Shown piece by piece: positions 33,019 to 43,389 of a stretch of DNA of 64,000 bases. Numbering within the stretch: the stretch's first letter is position 1; each line of letters begins with the position of its first letter. The stretch comes from Sclerotiophoma versabilis (lineage: Eukaryota > Ascomycota > Dothideomycetes > Pleosporales > Didymellaceae), in the NCBI GenBank assembly GCA_012274445.1, contig JAAROD010000076.1, forward strand, positions 62,001 to 126,000, given 5' to 3'. Both the position numbers and the translations under genes were made by a program. Below the pieces are notes generated by a model. It saw only the letters and a program-made list of their open reading frames with translations, searched no databases and had not been told where the DNA came from.

Positions 33019-33616
33019 GCTTCTGGGATGCGGCTACGATTGCTGCAAGGATGGTTTCCATCATTGCGGGAAATGCAAATTTATTGGAAATTTGATAAAT
33101 TCATGCCCTGACGATGGAGGAGCAACGAGATGCAAGCCAGACCTGAAACGAACCATTCTCGATTGGTCCACCTAACCGTAGGGCTTAGCGTCGCCAGGTC
33201 ATCCCTCTTGACCGCTCCGCATTCCTTACTTGACGAAACGCCAGTCCGCACCTGAAACCAGCGACGACATCCAGCGTCTTGACACAGTTTTATGCGGCAA
33301 TCTCCACGCCGTTACAGTCGCGGTTATCCTTGGCTGCGGATTGCGTGTCGCTTACTTGGAGTCTAACACTGCCCCTCGCAAGACTGCCATGCCCCTGCAC
33401 GTTTGCTTTCTCGATGTCAAACCAACCTTGTCTGTCACACATCAGGACTGCAACTAGTGCTTCTAGAGTTATGTGTCTGTAGGGAATGTGGAAGCCCATG
33501 AAACATGGCGGCGCATCATAAGGAAGGTAGGCCCCTTCGTTTCGCGACTTGTGACATTTGCGCCATCAATCCAACAATTTCATCATCAAGCTGGTCTTGT
33601 ACCCTCTCACCTTACC
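33019..33616. other. intergenic, nothing recognised
   Basis: The spacer between two plus-strand genes. The frame of the downstream gene extends upstream to 33473 without an ATG. Confidence 0.5.
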
Positions 33617-34834
33617 ATGATGCCTTCTTCAACGACTGCGCCGTTGCTGTCATATCCCGGATCCATACTACCAATACAGGATCACCCGGCCTGGAAGCAC
33701 CTGTCTGGCACAACGATGGACAAGGCAAACCTCAAGGAGCCGGTCGTTCAACCCAAAGAGCCCGCTGTGGCCCCAAAGGACACAATCACAAAAAGGTCCA
33801 ACCTTAAACCTTCGGTCACCAAAGATGTAACCACCCAGGAAGAAATCGTATACCTAACCACCAGCAACACTACCTTGAACAGATTTTCAGACATTACCAT
33901 GATCACAAAGCGAGCGTCTTACGCATCCACCACAAAAGCAGAGCTCCGGCAGTCCAACCAGCAGTTGTTTGAGATGCTTCAGACCCTCCAAATCGAGCTT
34001 GCTACATATCGTGCCACTATGGTTGATATACAGTCACGATTGTCATTCCTCGAGCAAGAAGCACCGACAATGGTTGAATCCTGCGCACCAGAAGTATTGT
34101 CGCCAGCAGTCGAAGAACTCAAGCCTCCACAGAGGCCACCTCCGCCACCACCGCGACGCACCAGCTCTGTCATTCCACCAGGACGAGAAAGCCAAAGTTG
34201 GTGGCAGGCATGCCAGAACTTTGCCGAGAACTGCGACACTCCCTTCAATGTACAAGAGTTCTTAGAAACTCCCAGTCGCTTCGAAGACTTCGACTTCCAT
34301 TTTGGTGGTCTTGCTACAGACGAAGGTGTGAAACCAGAATCACCGGTTGAGATCGAGATTGATACGGAAGAAGTCCCCGCTCTGTCCCCCGACCTAGCGC
34401 ATCACACCTCTGAGGTCGCTGAGATCGAGGTCGAAGAACCCCTCGATCTCTCATCTGAGCCAGAACGTCAGTCATCTGAAGTCACAGAGTCTCGCTCTCC
34501 AAGCATATTCTCTGAAGGAGCACCCCGAACATCCAATCTCACTATGGATTATGGTGAGGAAATCGACAACATCATTGAACAAGTTGTAGAGTTCAAGAAG
34601 CCCGCCGCACTTCCGCCGCTGTTACTCCATCCACCACCAAGTGGCAGGACCGCCTCATTCCTGAGCGTTGAAGAAATTACAGCGCTACCAGATCTACCTC
34701 AGGTCGCTGAAGTCATCAGCGATCCCCAGCGCCATCGCAAGGGTATCCGGAGCATTTCATCTAAGTGGGCATCGCTGAAGGGTAGGTCGACTGAGTCAAA
34801 CGATTATCGGAAAGGCTTCTTCAGCATGCGTTAA
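33617..34834 (+). CDS. Pro/Glu-rich coiled-coil protein of unknown function
   Basis: An intronless 405-residue protein. The start is the first ATG in a frame that is open further upstream; a second ATG follows at once (MMPSSTTAPLL). Residues about 107-149 form a heptad-like helix (ELRQSNQQLFEMLQTLQIEL, then DIQSRLSFLEQE). A polyproline stretch (QRPPPPPPRR) follows, then FNVQEFLETPSRFEDFDFHF and long Glu/Ser/Pro-rich segments. The C-terminus turns basic (RKGIRSISSKWASLKGR). Such architecture suggests a scaffold or cytoskeletal adaptor, with polyproline as a possible SH3 or profilin site (inference). No named family is recognised. Confidence 0.65.
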   Translation: MMPSSTTAPLLSYPGSILPIQDHPAWKHLSGTTMDKANLKEPVVQPKEPAVAPKDTITKRSNLKPSVTKDVTTQEEIVYLTTSNTTLNRFSDITMITKRASYASTTKAELRQSNQQLFEMLQTLQIELATYRATMVDIQSRLSFLEQEAPTMVESCAPEVLSPAVEELKPPQRPPPPPPRRTSSVIPPGRESQSWWQACQNFAENCDTPFNVQEFLETPSRFEDFDFHFGGLATDEGVKPESPVEIEIDTEEVPALSPDLAHHTSEVAEIEVEEPLDLSSEPERQSSEVTESRSPSIFSEGAPRTSNLTMDYGEEIDNIIEQVVEFKKPAALPPLLLHPPPSGRTASFLSVEEITALPDLPQVAEVISDPQRHRKGIRSISSKWASLKGRSTESNDYRKGFFSMR

Positions 34835-35634
34835 ATCATGCTACCGGATCTAAACGACATGATGATTTCATACGTTTTTGAGCGCTTTCGCTTCCTGTGC
34901 ACTTTCGCGCAACATCGTGTTTATGCTTATCTTACATTTCCTGGATTGTACAATCACCTCTGCCCTGTCTCTACAGACGGCTTATAGCAATATACCCAAT
35001 ATCAAAGTACAAAGAGTTATTTCGGGTGCGCTGCCCGCTCCGTCTCCAAATATCTTTTTTTACTCCACGCTATCATCAATCATGTCGTGGTAGTAACGTG
35101 GTATTGCAAGTTCATTGTCCTTGCAGCGATGGTGGGATCTATTTCTGGCGAACCAATCAGGTGGTATCTGAGGGTTGCCAAAATCCTCATTGTTTTGGCC
35201 CCCAAAGTCGTCTTCTCTTCATACTCATCAAAGTCGCGATAGCGCTGGTGTTTCTTGTCGAAGAACTGCTCTATGTTGAAGTATCGCTTCACGTGCTGGT
35301 AGCGATGCTAACTACACATTCACTAACCACCAGGTGGCCAGCATGCGCGCAATCGTGGACAAGAATTACTCTAGGCTTCCAACGAACGGCCTCGCATTCT
35401 CGCATTCGTTATGTGTGATTAGTGGCACCTGTGTCTCTAGAATCTAAAGATTGGTCTGACCAATTACCAGTTGGTATGGCTTGCCAAGCTCCGTACCTCA
35501 TTGCAGCCCCTGCATGTTTTCGCTTACCCCTGGGCGGAGAGCAGAATATGAGTACTCTGGCAGCTCTCACAAGGCTTATCACAGTGATTTGTGATCCTCT
35601 TCCTTTCAGCTGTGCTCTCTATCATATTGCCACC
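34835..35634. other. intergenic with one coding-like shard
   Basis: About 800 bases. On the minus strand, 35292-35080 has a 70-codon frame (KRYFNIEQFFDKKHQRYRDF and onward) that reads like protein but has no ATG or convincing partner exon. It may be a gene relic. Confidence 0.4.
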
Positions 35635-38395
35635 ATGATTGAGCTTGAGGATCTCACAGTCGGGCAAGTGTCTGGTATGATCGCTGCTGCGGTCTTCCTT
35701 GGTATGCTCTCTCTAACTTCTACATGCTGACTTTATAGCTGAGTTTTTCCAGTTCAGGTCTTTGTTCCTATAGCATTTCCAGTCATCTTGCTGGGTCTAC
35801 TTCGATTGCGATCATTTTCAGTGACAGAGACAGCGGTGTCATGGTACGTCTCATCAAACATATCCTGCCACAGAGCACACCTTAATCACACCCAGGTCTG
35901 TCATAGGTCGTTTCCTTCATTCTTCGCTATGGCCTGTCATCCTCGGAACGGACTCAGCTGCAACATTCTCCGCAAACAGGCGTACCCTCTTCATGTCGGT
36001 CTTTCGTATTTTCATGCTAGTTCTTATTGCAGTTGCCGCGATTGTTACGCCTCTTGGCCTCTACGAAGGTCTTGTTAGTCAGATCGAGTCGACTTCGCAG
36101 GGTTTCCACTATATCGAAGACCCATCGACCTTCGGCCTTGGTACACCACCACGTACAACCGCATCTGGGACATGGAGTAGAATCTGTGGTTTTGCTTCAC
36201 CATACGTGTGTCCAAATTCCGCCAACAAACTCACAGAGTTTGAAAATGCAACTGGCAGCTTTATACAGTCAGACTACTATGATTCGAAAATCCCCGAAAA
36301 GGTCATCGACGTGCTTGAAAGCGGGCTGAGCCGCTTTGGACCCTCGGTCTCAAGCGCATTCGACATACAATATCGATCGTACGTTCAAAGCGAAATAGAC
36401 AATGATGGAAGAGGCATTCCTATTGACAATGGTACAAAACCTTACACAAAAGGTACCTTCCAACCACTGTCCACACAAGTTTTAAGCGACTCGTATACAG
36501 CGGTGGAGGGCCTGATCTTGGATATGAAGAAGGGAGGGGTCGGATTCCGCAAACACAGTGCACCGTCACCTCGCACCTACGGCAGCAGCTGGTCAGAAGA
36601 CCTGCTTTTCGTATCGCCTGATACTGTATGCGTTGACACGAATTTAACGCTCGACTTCATCATCCCTGCAACAATGATCGAGTCATTAGTCGCCGGCTCT
36701 GGTACGGGGAAAGCCTTTCGCCTCAATCTGACAGACAGAGGAGGGTTTGTGAACATCAATCAGACGTATCCCGAGTGGGAACGCGGAGACACTCAACAGA
36801 GCCCAGAACTGTGGCTGCGGGCATACAAGGCTGCCTGGCTCAATAACGCTCTCTCCATGGCCTTCATGAATGTTACCAATATCAACAACGAAACATCCCA
36901 TCTTTCGGCCTTCTCGTATCTCAACTCTACTATGAACAAGACATTTCCACTCCATTATCCTAATGGAGAACTAGCTACCCGCTTGATGAGCATTCGTCCC
37001 AGTTCTCTCCAGGTTGCATCAAGTTTCGGTGGATATCTTGATGGCCTTGATGAGGGCCAATCCAATGTCTCTACGATTGGTAACTATACGACACAGTATA
37101 ACTTCCCTTCAAAGTTTCCGATATATGCAAATCCTTTCAATATTTCTACCTCATTAAGCTCACGCTACTTTTACAACAACTTCACTGACGCTGGTGAGTG
37201 ATACTCGACGTCGTATGGCATCACTGTTACTGACACAGAGCCAGAGCTAGTTTGTGCAGGATCAGGAGGCAACGACCTCGCTAACATAACGAACATGGTG
37301 GGCAAATGTGGCCTGCTCTACGGTACGCCACGGCGACAGGACGGGAGTGCTTCTTTACTTTTCGAACCAGGCTCCGCATGGACCTTGCCAATGTATTCAT
37401 GCATGTCCGTCGTCAAAGCCTCTATCAAGACTGTCTCATTTCGATTCAACGACACGAACGATCTTTCTGGCCTTACTGTGGAATCGATCGAGGACAAGGT
37501 TTACTCTACCGAGGATTCCAAGCCACTATGGGCGGTCGAGAATAGCGATATGCCACTAAAACACGGGAATCCTCTCTGGGGAATTGTTGCGCCTGAAGCC
37601 ATCGCGCAGCTCAATCTTTCGACCGTCCGAAAAGAGTCTCTGTATCTTCCAGGCTACGCTGGAGTTGTCGCCGGCATGACATCACATGAAAACCTCCCCG
37701 GTGCAGACTTTGCTGCACAAGCACTTGGAACGGCTTATGAAACTGGACAGACCTCTTCGACTGGATCGTTTGACTATTCAGGTCAAGCAAACCTTGCGTT
37801 GTACCGGCTTTGGCAAGAGTACTCTCGGACGGCGCCAACTTCAGCAAAGATTATCAACCTGATCTGGACGGATCTTGTAGCCAACCTGATTTTGGGAACA
37901 AAAGGTCTTCAAGCCAATACCACAGACAATCGCAAGCGCGATGAAAAATCATCATCTGAGTTGCAGATGCCGCAAGTCACCACTTATACCCGTCGCGTCA
38001 AATACAAGTTTGCGTACGGCATTCCCGCTTTCTTGGCCCTGGCTTTAACTGTCTTGTCAGCGCTTGCAACAGCGTACTTCACTATTTTCGGTCACTCCAA
38101 ACCATCAACAATGCGCACTTTCCTGCAGCACACCTCCGCAGGCAGGCTCCTATCGATTCAAACCGAACCTGGCGGTATTGCAAGCGAGAGTAACAATGAA
38201 GGATATACGACGTCAGAGCGGCATGGATACTCTCAATCGGAGCCAACGAAGCAATGGATCAAAGCTGGTGGGCAGGAGGAGTTCACTCTCAGTGCCGAAG
38301 GTTGGACTAAGAATGCGCAGCCGCATGGACCAGGATACGATAAAGCGGGGACAACTGCGAGCTATGCACCTGTACCATATACGCACGCATACTGA
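35635..38395 (+). CDS. large glycosylated-type membrane protein of unknown function
   Basis: Four exons (35635-35701, 35753-35843, 35896-37193, 37239-38395) with introns of 51, 52 and 45 bp give 870 residues. The spliced N-terminus has two membrane segments: about residues 14-40 (IAAAVFLVQVFVPIAFPVIL) and 88-108 (RIFMLVLIAVAAIVTPLGLY). Between them lies an SWSVIGRFLHSSLWPVIL-DS pattern typical of a Pezizomycotina family. A large ectodomain of roughly 635 residues with many N-glycosylation sites (NMT, NLT, NQT, NVT, NST) follows, and a third membrane segment sits at about 743-769 (GIPAFLALALTVLSALATAY). The tail is Gly/Ser/Thr-rich. The family is widespread in ascomycetes but uncharacterised. 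A cell-surface role is inferred from topology only. Confidence 0.85.
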
Positions 38396-38815
38396 AGTAG
38401 ATGAGAAAATGAGTGGCGAATTGGCTGCTTTACATCACAGGACACTGCACTGCTCTGACCTTCGCAGCACGAGCAGGATTCAGAAAATGGTCACGCAATT
38501 TAAGGGCGTGACTATTTAAGGTTTTGTGGAGCGCGCAGAATGATAGTAATTGCGCTTTGTTGGTGTATAAACAAACTTGAAGAGAAAGGCAGGAGCCTCT
38601 CACCCTTCAACCACGCCTTATGTCTCACTCTTCAACTAGGGCTTCTGTCTGACCCTTCAAACAACTTTACCTGTATCTCACTTCCTTCAATTGACCCCAC
38701 TAGCGAATCTGATCCAGACTTTAATACAATGCAGCAGCGTTTTGTTAAGTAACAACCACCCAGCTCAGCGATGCAAGTGCGCGATTGAACTACAGCGCAA
38801 TCTCCACCGCACGTA
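38396..38815. other. intergenic, nothing recognised
   Basis: A short spacer between two plus-strand genes. It contains a pyrimidine-rich stretch (38590-38700) with the CACCCTTCAA / GACCCTTCAA motif partly repeated. Confidence 0.5.
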
Positions 38816-39970
38816 ATGCCTCCCTCACCAAAACTCACATACCAAACTGGACCTGCAGGGACCACGCTTCTGGCTGCAGAACGACCCTTGCCATATAATT
38901 CTTCGATGGCTCAGGTTGGGTACCCTTTTCTCTACAGTTACGAACTGCCTGTATCAGGAAGTTTACATCAAGCCATGGGCGATACCACAGGAAATTGTTC
39001 CGGCAGCGCTCGCAGAAGATGCTCTAACAGCTCTTCCAACCGGGTTTATGTGCAAAGCAGCCCTAATCCCTCGTCGCCTTCCATTTTGGTCCAGACGTTC
39101 GCACGAACACAACGTCAGCAGCCTCCGAGCGCCATGTCTGACTTTTCAAACTTGACAAGCGACACCGGTCGCGCAATAGCGGAAGCGTTGTTTGGAGAAC
39201 CGCCTTTCGTAACCATCGATGACACGTTATCAGATGTGTTGCCTTTCGTCTCACTTCAGGCCGCGCAAGCACAAAGCCGTCTTCTTCCCGATACAGTGGC
39301 CCGTAAAGCGCCTCGAAAAGCTACAGTGTTACCTTCACCAGCGAAAGGCTCACAAAAGGTAGTAAAATCAAAGCTTAAGGATTCAAGGCCGCGTTGCCAG
39401 TTCACTATACCAAATCATACATTCGCATCACCTACCAGTGCCCAGAAAACGCTTAAGGAGGTCGGTCTACGGCCAGAGACGCCAATTTCGACTACATCTC
39501 TGCTGGCTGATTCCGAGAAAGCTGTGACCAGAAAAAGGAGGAAGCTTATGATCGATGGCTTGGCTCCGCTGAGTCGCGAATCGACGCCCAAGAGAGATGA
39601 TGTGAGCAGCGCACTGTGCCCCACAACTTTTACAAAATCGCTCGACGAGATGGAGACGAAGAAGAAGCTAGCTGCAGATGCGAAAGCTACAACGACGCAA
39701 GGACTGATCCAGGCCAACAAGCTAGTTCAGCTTCCTCAACCCCGCTTTGAGTACAGCATGACACCCGAGCTGGACTGTATTCGAAGCGCGCTAGGTCATG
39801 ATGATTGGACGGAGTACCTTGTACTGACAGAGAAGCGTGCTTTAAAGGAGATCAAGGACAGAGAATTTCGTGTGAAGGAGAGACGTATGTTCCAGGTTTT
39901 TAACGTGGCGCTGCGCAGGAAGATACAGAGCATGGTGGTCGAGCAAATGGCGGGACCCATGGAGGAGTAG
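38816..39970 (+). CDS. basic protein of unknown function, N-terminal model uncertain
   Basis: The open frame gives 384 residues from the ATG at 38816. The C-terminal part looks real and folded: PELDCIRSALGHDDWTEYLV, then a charged helix (ALKEIKDREFRVKERRMFQV) to the end. The middle is Lys/Ser/Pro-rich with nuclear-signal-like KAVTRKRRKLM. Between about 38960 and 39060 a neighbouring frame reads more like protein (VYIKPWAIPQEIVPAALAED) than the annotated Ser/Arg-rich text. A 43-bp intron (GTTGGGTACC...GTATCAG, about 38914-38956) would join the first exon to that frame; a second intron would then be needed to return. The N-terminal third is therefore doubtful. No named family is recognised. Confidence 0.6.
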   Translation: MPPSPKLTYQTGPAGTTLLAAERPLPYNSSMAQVGYPFLYSYELPVSGSLHQAMGDTTGNCSGSARRRCSNSSSNRVYVQSSPNPSSPSILVQTFARTQRQQPPSAMSDFSNLTSDTGRAIAEALFGEPPFVTIDDTLSDVLPFVSLQAAQAQSRLLPDTVARKAPRKATVLPSPAKGSQKVVKSKLKDSRPRCQFTIPNHTFASPTSAQKTLKEVGLRPETPISTTSLLADSEKAVTRKRRKLMIDGLAPLSRESTPKRDDVSSALCPTTFTKSLDEMETKKKLAADAKATTTQGLIQANKLVQLPQPRFEYSMTPELDCIRSALGHDDWTEYLVLTEKRALKEIKDREFRVKERRMFQVFNVALRRKIQSMVVEQMAGPMEE

Positions 39971-40816
39971 GTGTAATCGTTAATGACGAGATACCAATCT
40001 TGTAATTTTTGTACAGCCCGGTTGCGCCTACCGATTTCAAACTCTTCGCGTATCGGCAAGCATCATCTGCAAGTTTGTCTCTCTGCTGCATCTAACTTGC
40101 TAAGACTGGAAAGCATCGAAATATTTCTTCGACATAGCCTCTCACCCCTCTGCATCATCTCGATTGTTCGGGACGCGATTCGTCAGCGAAGTGTAGGATC
40201 TGAGATACGTAATGCTAGTCAAGAGCATTTCATCTTCCAAAAGCCGGACTGCCCCGACCTTGGTGTGTGGTGCGAATTGGCAATTCAGCATGATGTATCT
40301 CGCACAACATTATCTCGCATCCACGCACCCAGCCCAATTAAAAAAACAAAGCACTCAGAGAAGTAAACAGGTTGAATTCTTCCACGGCCAGATTAGTGTC
40401 AAATCAAGCACCACGTGACGTGGAAGAATGCATGTATGGCTTTTTCTCATCATGCACGAGCTATGCGCATGCTTCATGTTCAATTGTGGGGTGGATGTAT
40501 TTATGAGGGATTGTATTGCGAAGAAAGGAATAAGAAAAACTGTCTAAAGCAAGGTTGCTGAGAACAAAGGAAATTACTGCCCACTAGTCATAGCTGTCGT
40601 GCTTCTTTCTATCCGCTGATTCCGAGTCGTTTGTGCTGGCTGTTGAAGACGCTCTGTTTCTTCAGTATACGTCGTGCAAATGCATCATCGTTACTTCCAG
40701 TCCTATCGTATCGGCATTTCTAGACGTCGCTTTGTTCGAAACGGTTATTCAGATTGAGCAATGTGAATAGCGCTCCATATCGGGTGCTGCCTCGGTGTAC
40801 TGCCTCAGGCAAAGTC
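39971..40816. other. intergenic, convergent gene ends
   Basis: Between convergent genes. No coding frame has support; expected content is two 3' UTRs. Confidence 0.5.
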
Positions 40817-42229
40817 TCAACACTCGCACTCACTCCTCCAGTCTGCTCTGCACATTACACATCTTACCGTCCTCAGGCTCGCGATGCAATGCGTCTTCCA
40901 CACATCTATACACCTGCTGTGCACGTTTTGTCCGCAGCCGTCTTTACACCAGTCTACGGCGTCATCATGCTGCATATTTTCCAAGCATATTGGACAAGAT
41001 GTTGCTGTATCCTTCCTGTCCGTGTGCACTAGATTGCAGGTTGATCGGCCGCCGCAGCCACAGCTCTCTGCCCAGTCTGCCCGACAGATTGGACAGTCTA
41101 CCGGACGGTTGGAGCTCTCACACTGCTCTGCCCAGTTGTTGAAGCAGGACTTGTGTACGGTCTGGCCGCAGGATGATGTACACCATACGAGTTCGGAAGC
41201 GGGGTGTGTGGATAGTGGCTCCCCGGAGTAGCAGATTGGACACTCATCCGAAAGGGGGATACGGCGGACATGCGTGCGTGTGCAGGGAGATGTTGAGGTT
41301 AAGGGGGTAAGGGGTGTCGGTGCTGACTGAGAAGCAGGGGAAGACTGCCTATCAATCTCCGAACCTGGTCGGAGAGGTGCGCTAGGAGCAGCGTCCGGGG
41401 TGGGATTGGAGGCTGTCGCAAGATCTGTCGTTGTCGCAGAAATGTGTTGTGTGCGGCGAAGAGGCTGTCGAGGAGGGGTCGCAGGTGTTGAGGGTGAGTT
41501 TTCAGCTGAGTTTAGGGATGAGCTTGGAGGTGAGCTTGAGGATGAGTTTGATGGTGATGTGGAAGCAGCCAGAGGTGCGCGCAGTCTTAGTGGTGCTGAG
41601 CGGTCCGACGATGAAGACGGCGATGTGGAATGCGAGGATATGAATCCTGCAGGAGAGGACGAGCGAGGAGATACATTAGAGCTTTCTCTGCTAGCTCTGT
41701 GCGGAGACACGACACTGGAGGTACCCGATGATGCGCGAGAAGATGCGCGAGTGAGTGAGTGACTAGTTCCTGGAGCTGACGCGCCAGGAGTCTGTAAGTG
41801 GGTCGCGCGACGCTGAACCATATCATCCTGTCGATTTAACGCATTTAAGGTTCTCTGAGGGCACTCAATGCGCGTGTCCATGCTTTCTTGGGACACAGCG
41901 TTGTGCTCGGCCAATTGCGCAGCGGCGGCATTAATCAGATTTGTCCATTTTCGTACCATGCCTTGCATCTGGTTCTGGTGTTTTGCAAGGCATAGCCCAC
42001 GATGAGCGAGCTCTTCCAGCTCCGGCTGGAGGAGAGCTGCGTCAAGCGACTGCGACGATATCCGACCGATAATTCCATTGAATATCGGTCTGTTATATTG
42101 ACTGATTGGATTATGACATGTGCGTTTTTTTGTATCGGCCCAGCCGATGCACTGCCCAATCCAGTCAATCTGGAGGACTTGCAAAGGCTCCCACTGGTGG
42201 TCCAAGGTAGGTGCAGAAGAGCGACTCAT
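40817..42229 (-). CDS. double RING-finger protein, probable E3 ubiquitin ligase
   Basis: An intronless 470-residue protein. The N-terminal 120 residues are helical with several Cys and His (HQWEPLQVLQIDWIGQCIGW). Residues about 130-320 are a Ser/Pro/Thr-rich linker. Two RING-like fingers follow: about 330-386 (ECPICYSG, WCTSSCGQTVHKSCFNNW, CPICRADW) and 412-463 (CPICLENM, WCKDGCGQNVHSRCIDVW, CVMCRADW). Each has the C-x2-C ... C-x3-C-x2-x-V-H-x2-C ... C-x2-C order. The paired fingers resemble those of ZSWIM2-type ligases, though I see no SWIM motif. Ubiquitin transfer from an E2 is the expected activity. The two fingers are alike enough to be an internal duplication. Confidence 0.82.
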   Translation of the reverse strand: MSRSSAPTLDHQWEPLQVLQIDWIGQCIGWADTKKRTCHNPISQYNRPIFNGIIGRISSQSLDAALLQPELEELAHRGLCLAKHQNQMQGMVRKWTNLINAAAAQLAEHNAVSQESMDTRIECPQRTLNALNRQDDMVQRRATHLQTPGASAPGTSHSLTRASSRASSGTSSVVSPHRASRESSNVSPRSSSPAGFISSHSTSPSSSSDRSAPLRLRAPLAASTSPSNSSSSSPPSSSLNSAENSPSTPATPPRQPLRRTQHISATTTDLATASNPTPDAAPSAPLRPGSEIDRQSSPASQSAPTPLTPLTSTSPCTRTHVRRIPLSDECPICYSGEPLSTHPASELVWCTSSCGQTVHKSCFNNWAEQCESSNRPVDCPICRADWAESCGCGGRSTCNLVHTDRKDTATSCPICLENMQHDDAVDWCKDGCGQNVHSRCIDVWKTHCIASLRTVRCVMCRADWRSECEC

Positions 42230-43389
42230 GATGCGAAATGATTTGGAAGATATGGTACGTTGACTGAAGTATTGATGGTGTTACGTTGCGGTCAAGGCTG
42301 GAATACATATACATGCTGCAGACACCCCTTCACGCTCACCCCACGCTGTTCTCGACATCTCAGCCATGGCCAAAAAATCCTACAGACCTGAAATTATGCA
42401 CAGAGGCTGAGGTTGAAAATAGAGTACGGCCTCAGGACGAAAAGAGCGGCACAAGACAGTGCAGAAACACCAAAAAACAGGTTGGTGGGAACGGATGCTC
42501 GGCTGTGCCTACCTATACTGCCCAAACTGGCGATTCTAAACATCGAGATCCATGCCGAAGCTGCAAGCAGCAAGGCTGGTGCGGCGCAGTCGAGCAATCA
42601 CATGTATCCCGTGACAGCCTCGTTATCTGTGAGCGCCGTGCCATACTCCAGATGTTTCGTGGCGTTTTTGACTGGTTCAGGGACGGCCCGAGCGGTGCTG
42701 TGCCGCAGCCACAGGGCGAGTCATGCATTGGTGAGGCTGCGAGGCTGCGAGAAGGAACATACCACGTAGTAGTACGTAGTAGGGAACGTGTTCTACCGAG
42801 TGTGACCGATGTGGACGGACCGAGAACTTTGGTATCCTGCGTCACATGGGCCATGCCTCAGCGGGAAAAACAGAGGATGATAGCGAACAGGCGATGGCAA
42901 GGCCGTAGGATGGAATGGAAGAGTTTGACATTCACGATGGGTGCGGGTGATGCGACAGCACGGAAGAGCAGTAGCAAGAGAAAGGAGAACAACCACAGAG
43001 CGTCTGCAGGAGTTGGTGAGCCCATTGTGGCTGCAGCATCTGAGACGAGAGCCCTGCTAGGCGTGGTGGGGGCTGAAGAAGCTGGTGGGATCAATCGACC
43101 CCTGGTTGCTGAACACGCGATACTGTCGCCCGTCGCAGTAATACAATTTGCTAACTCACAATGACTGCACTCGTTCGTTCAGATGGTGGTGGTGAAGGGG
43201 CATGGGTGATGGGTGAGGTTGCAAGTGGAGCGGGCGGGCGTGCGTGGAGAAGCGTGGAGATGACGCCATAGCCACTAATCACAGCTTCTAGCTCCACCAG
43301 CTGTCCGGAGATAAGCTGTCGAGCACGCCCAGCTGGTCTCTCTCACAAAACCGCGTGGGAAGAGTGCTGCAGTCCCCTGCCCTTTGCAT
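42230..43389. other. divergent promoter region
   Basis: About 1.2 kb between the divergent RING (-) and metallopeptidase (+) genes. A 292-codon plus-strand frame (42286-43164) has no ATG at its start, no splice logic and no familiar motif, so I do not call it. A small repeat (ACGTAGTAGT ACGTAGTAGG) lies near 42765-42784. Confidence 0.45.

Noticed and set aside
35080..35292. 70-codon minus-strand frame as a gene
   Set aside because: Protein-like text but no ATG and no partner exon that joins in phase; kept only as a note on the spacer.
42286..43164. 292-codon plus-strand frame upstream of the metallopeptidase
   Set aside because: Begins at TTG with no in-frame ATG near its start, has no recognisable motif and lies in a divergent promoter; chance frames of this size occur in GC-balanced DNA.
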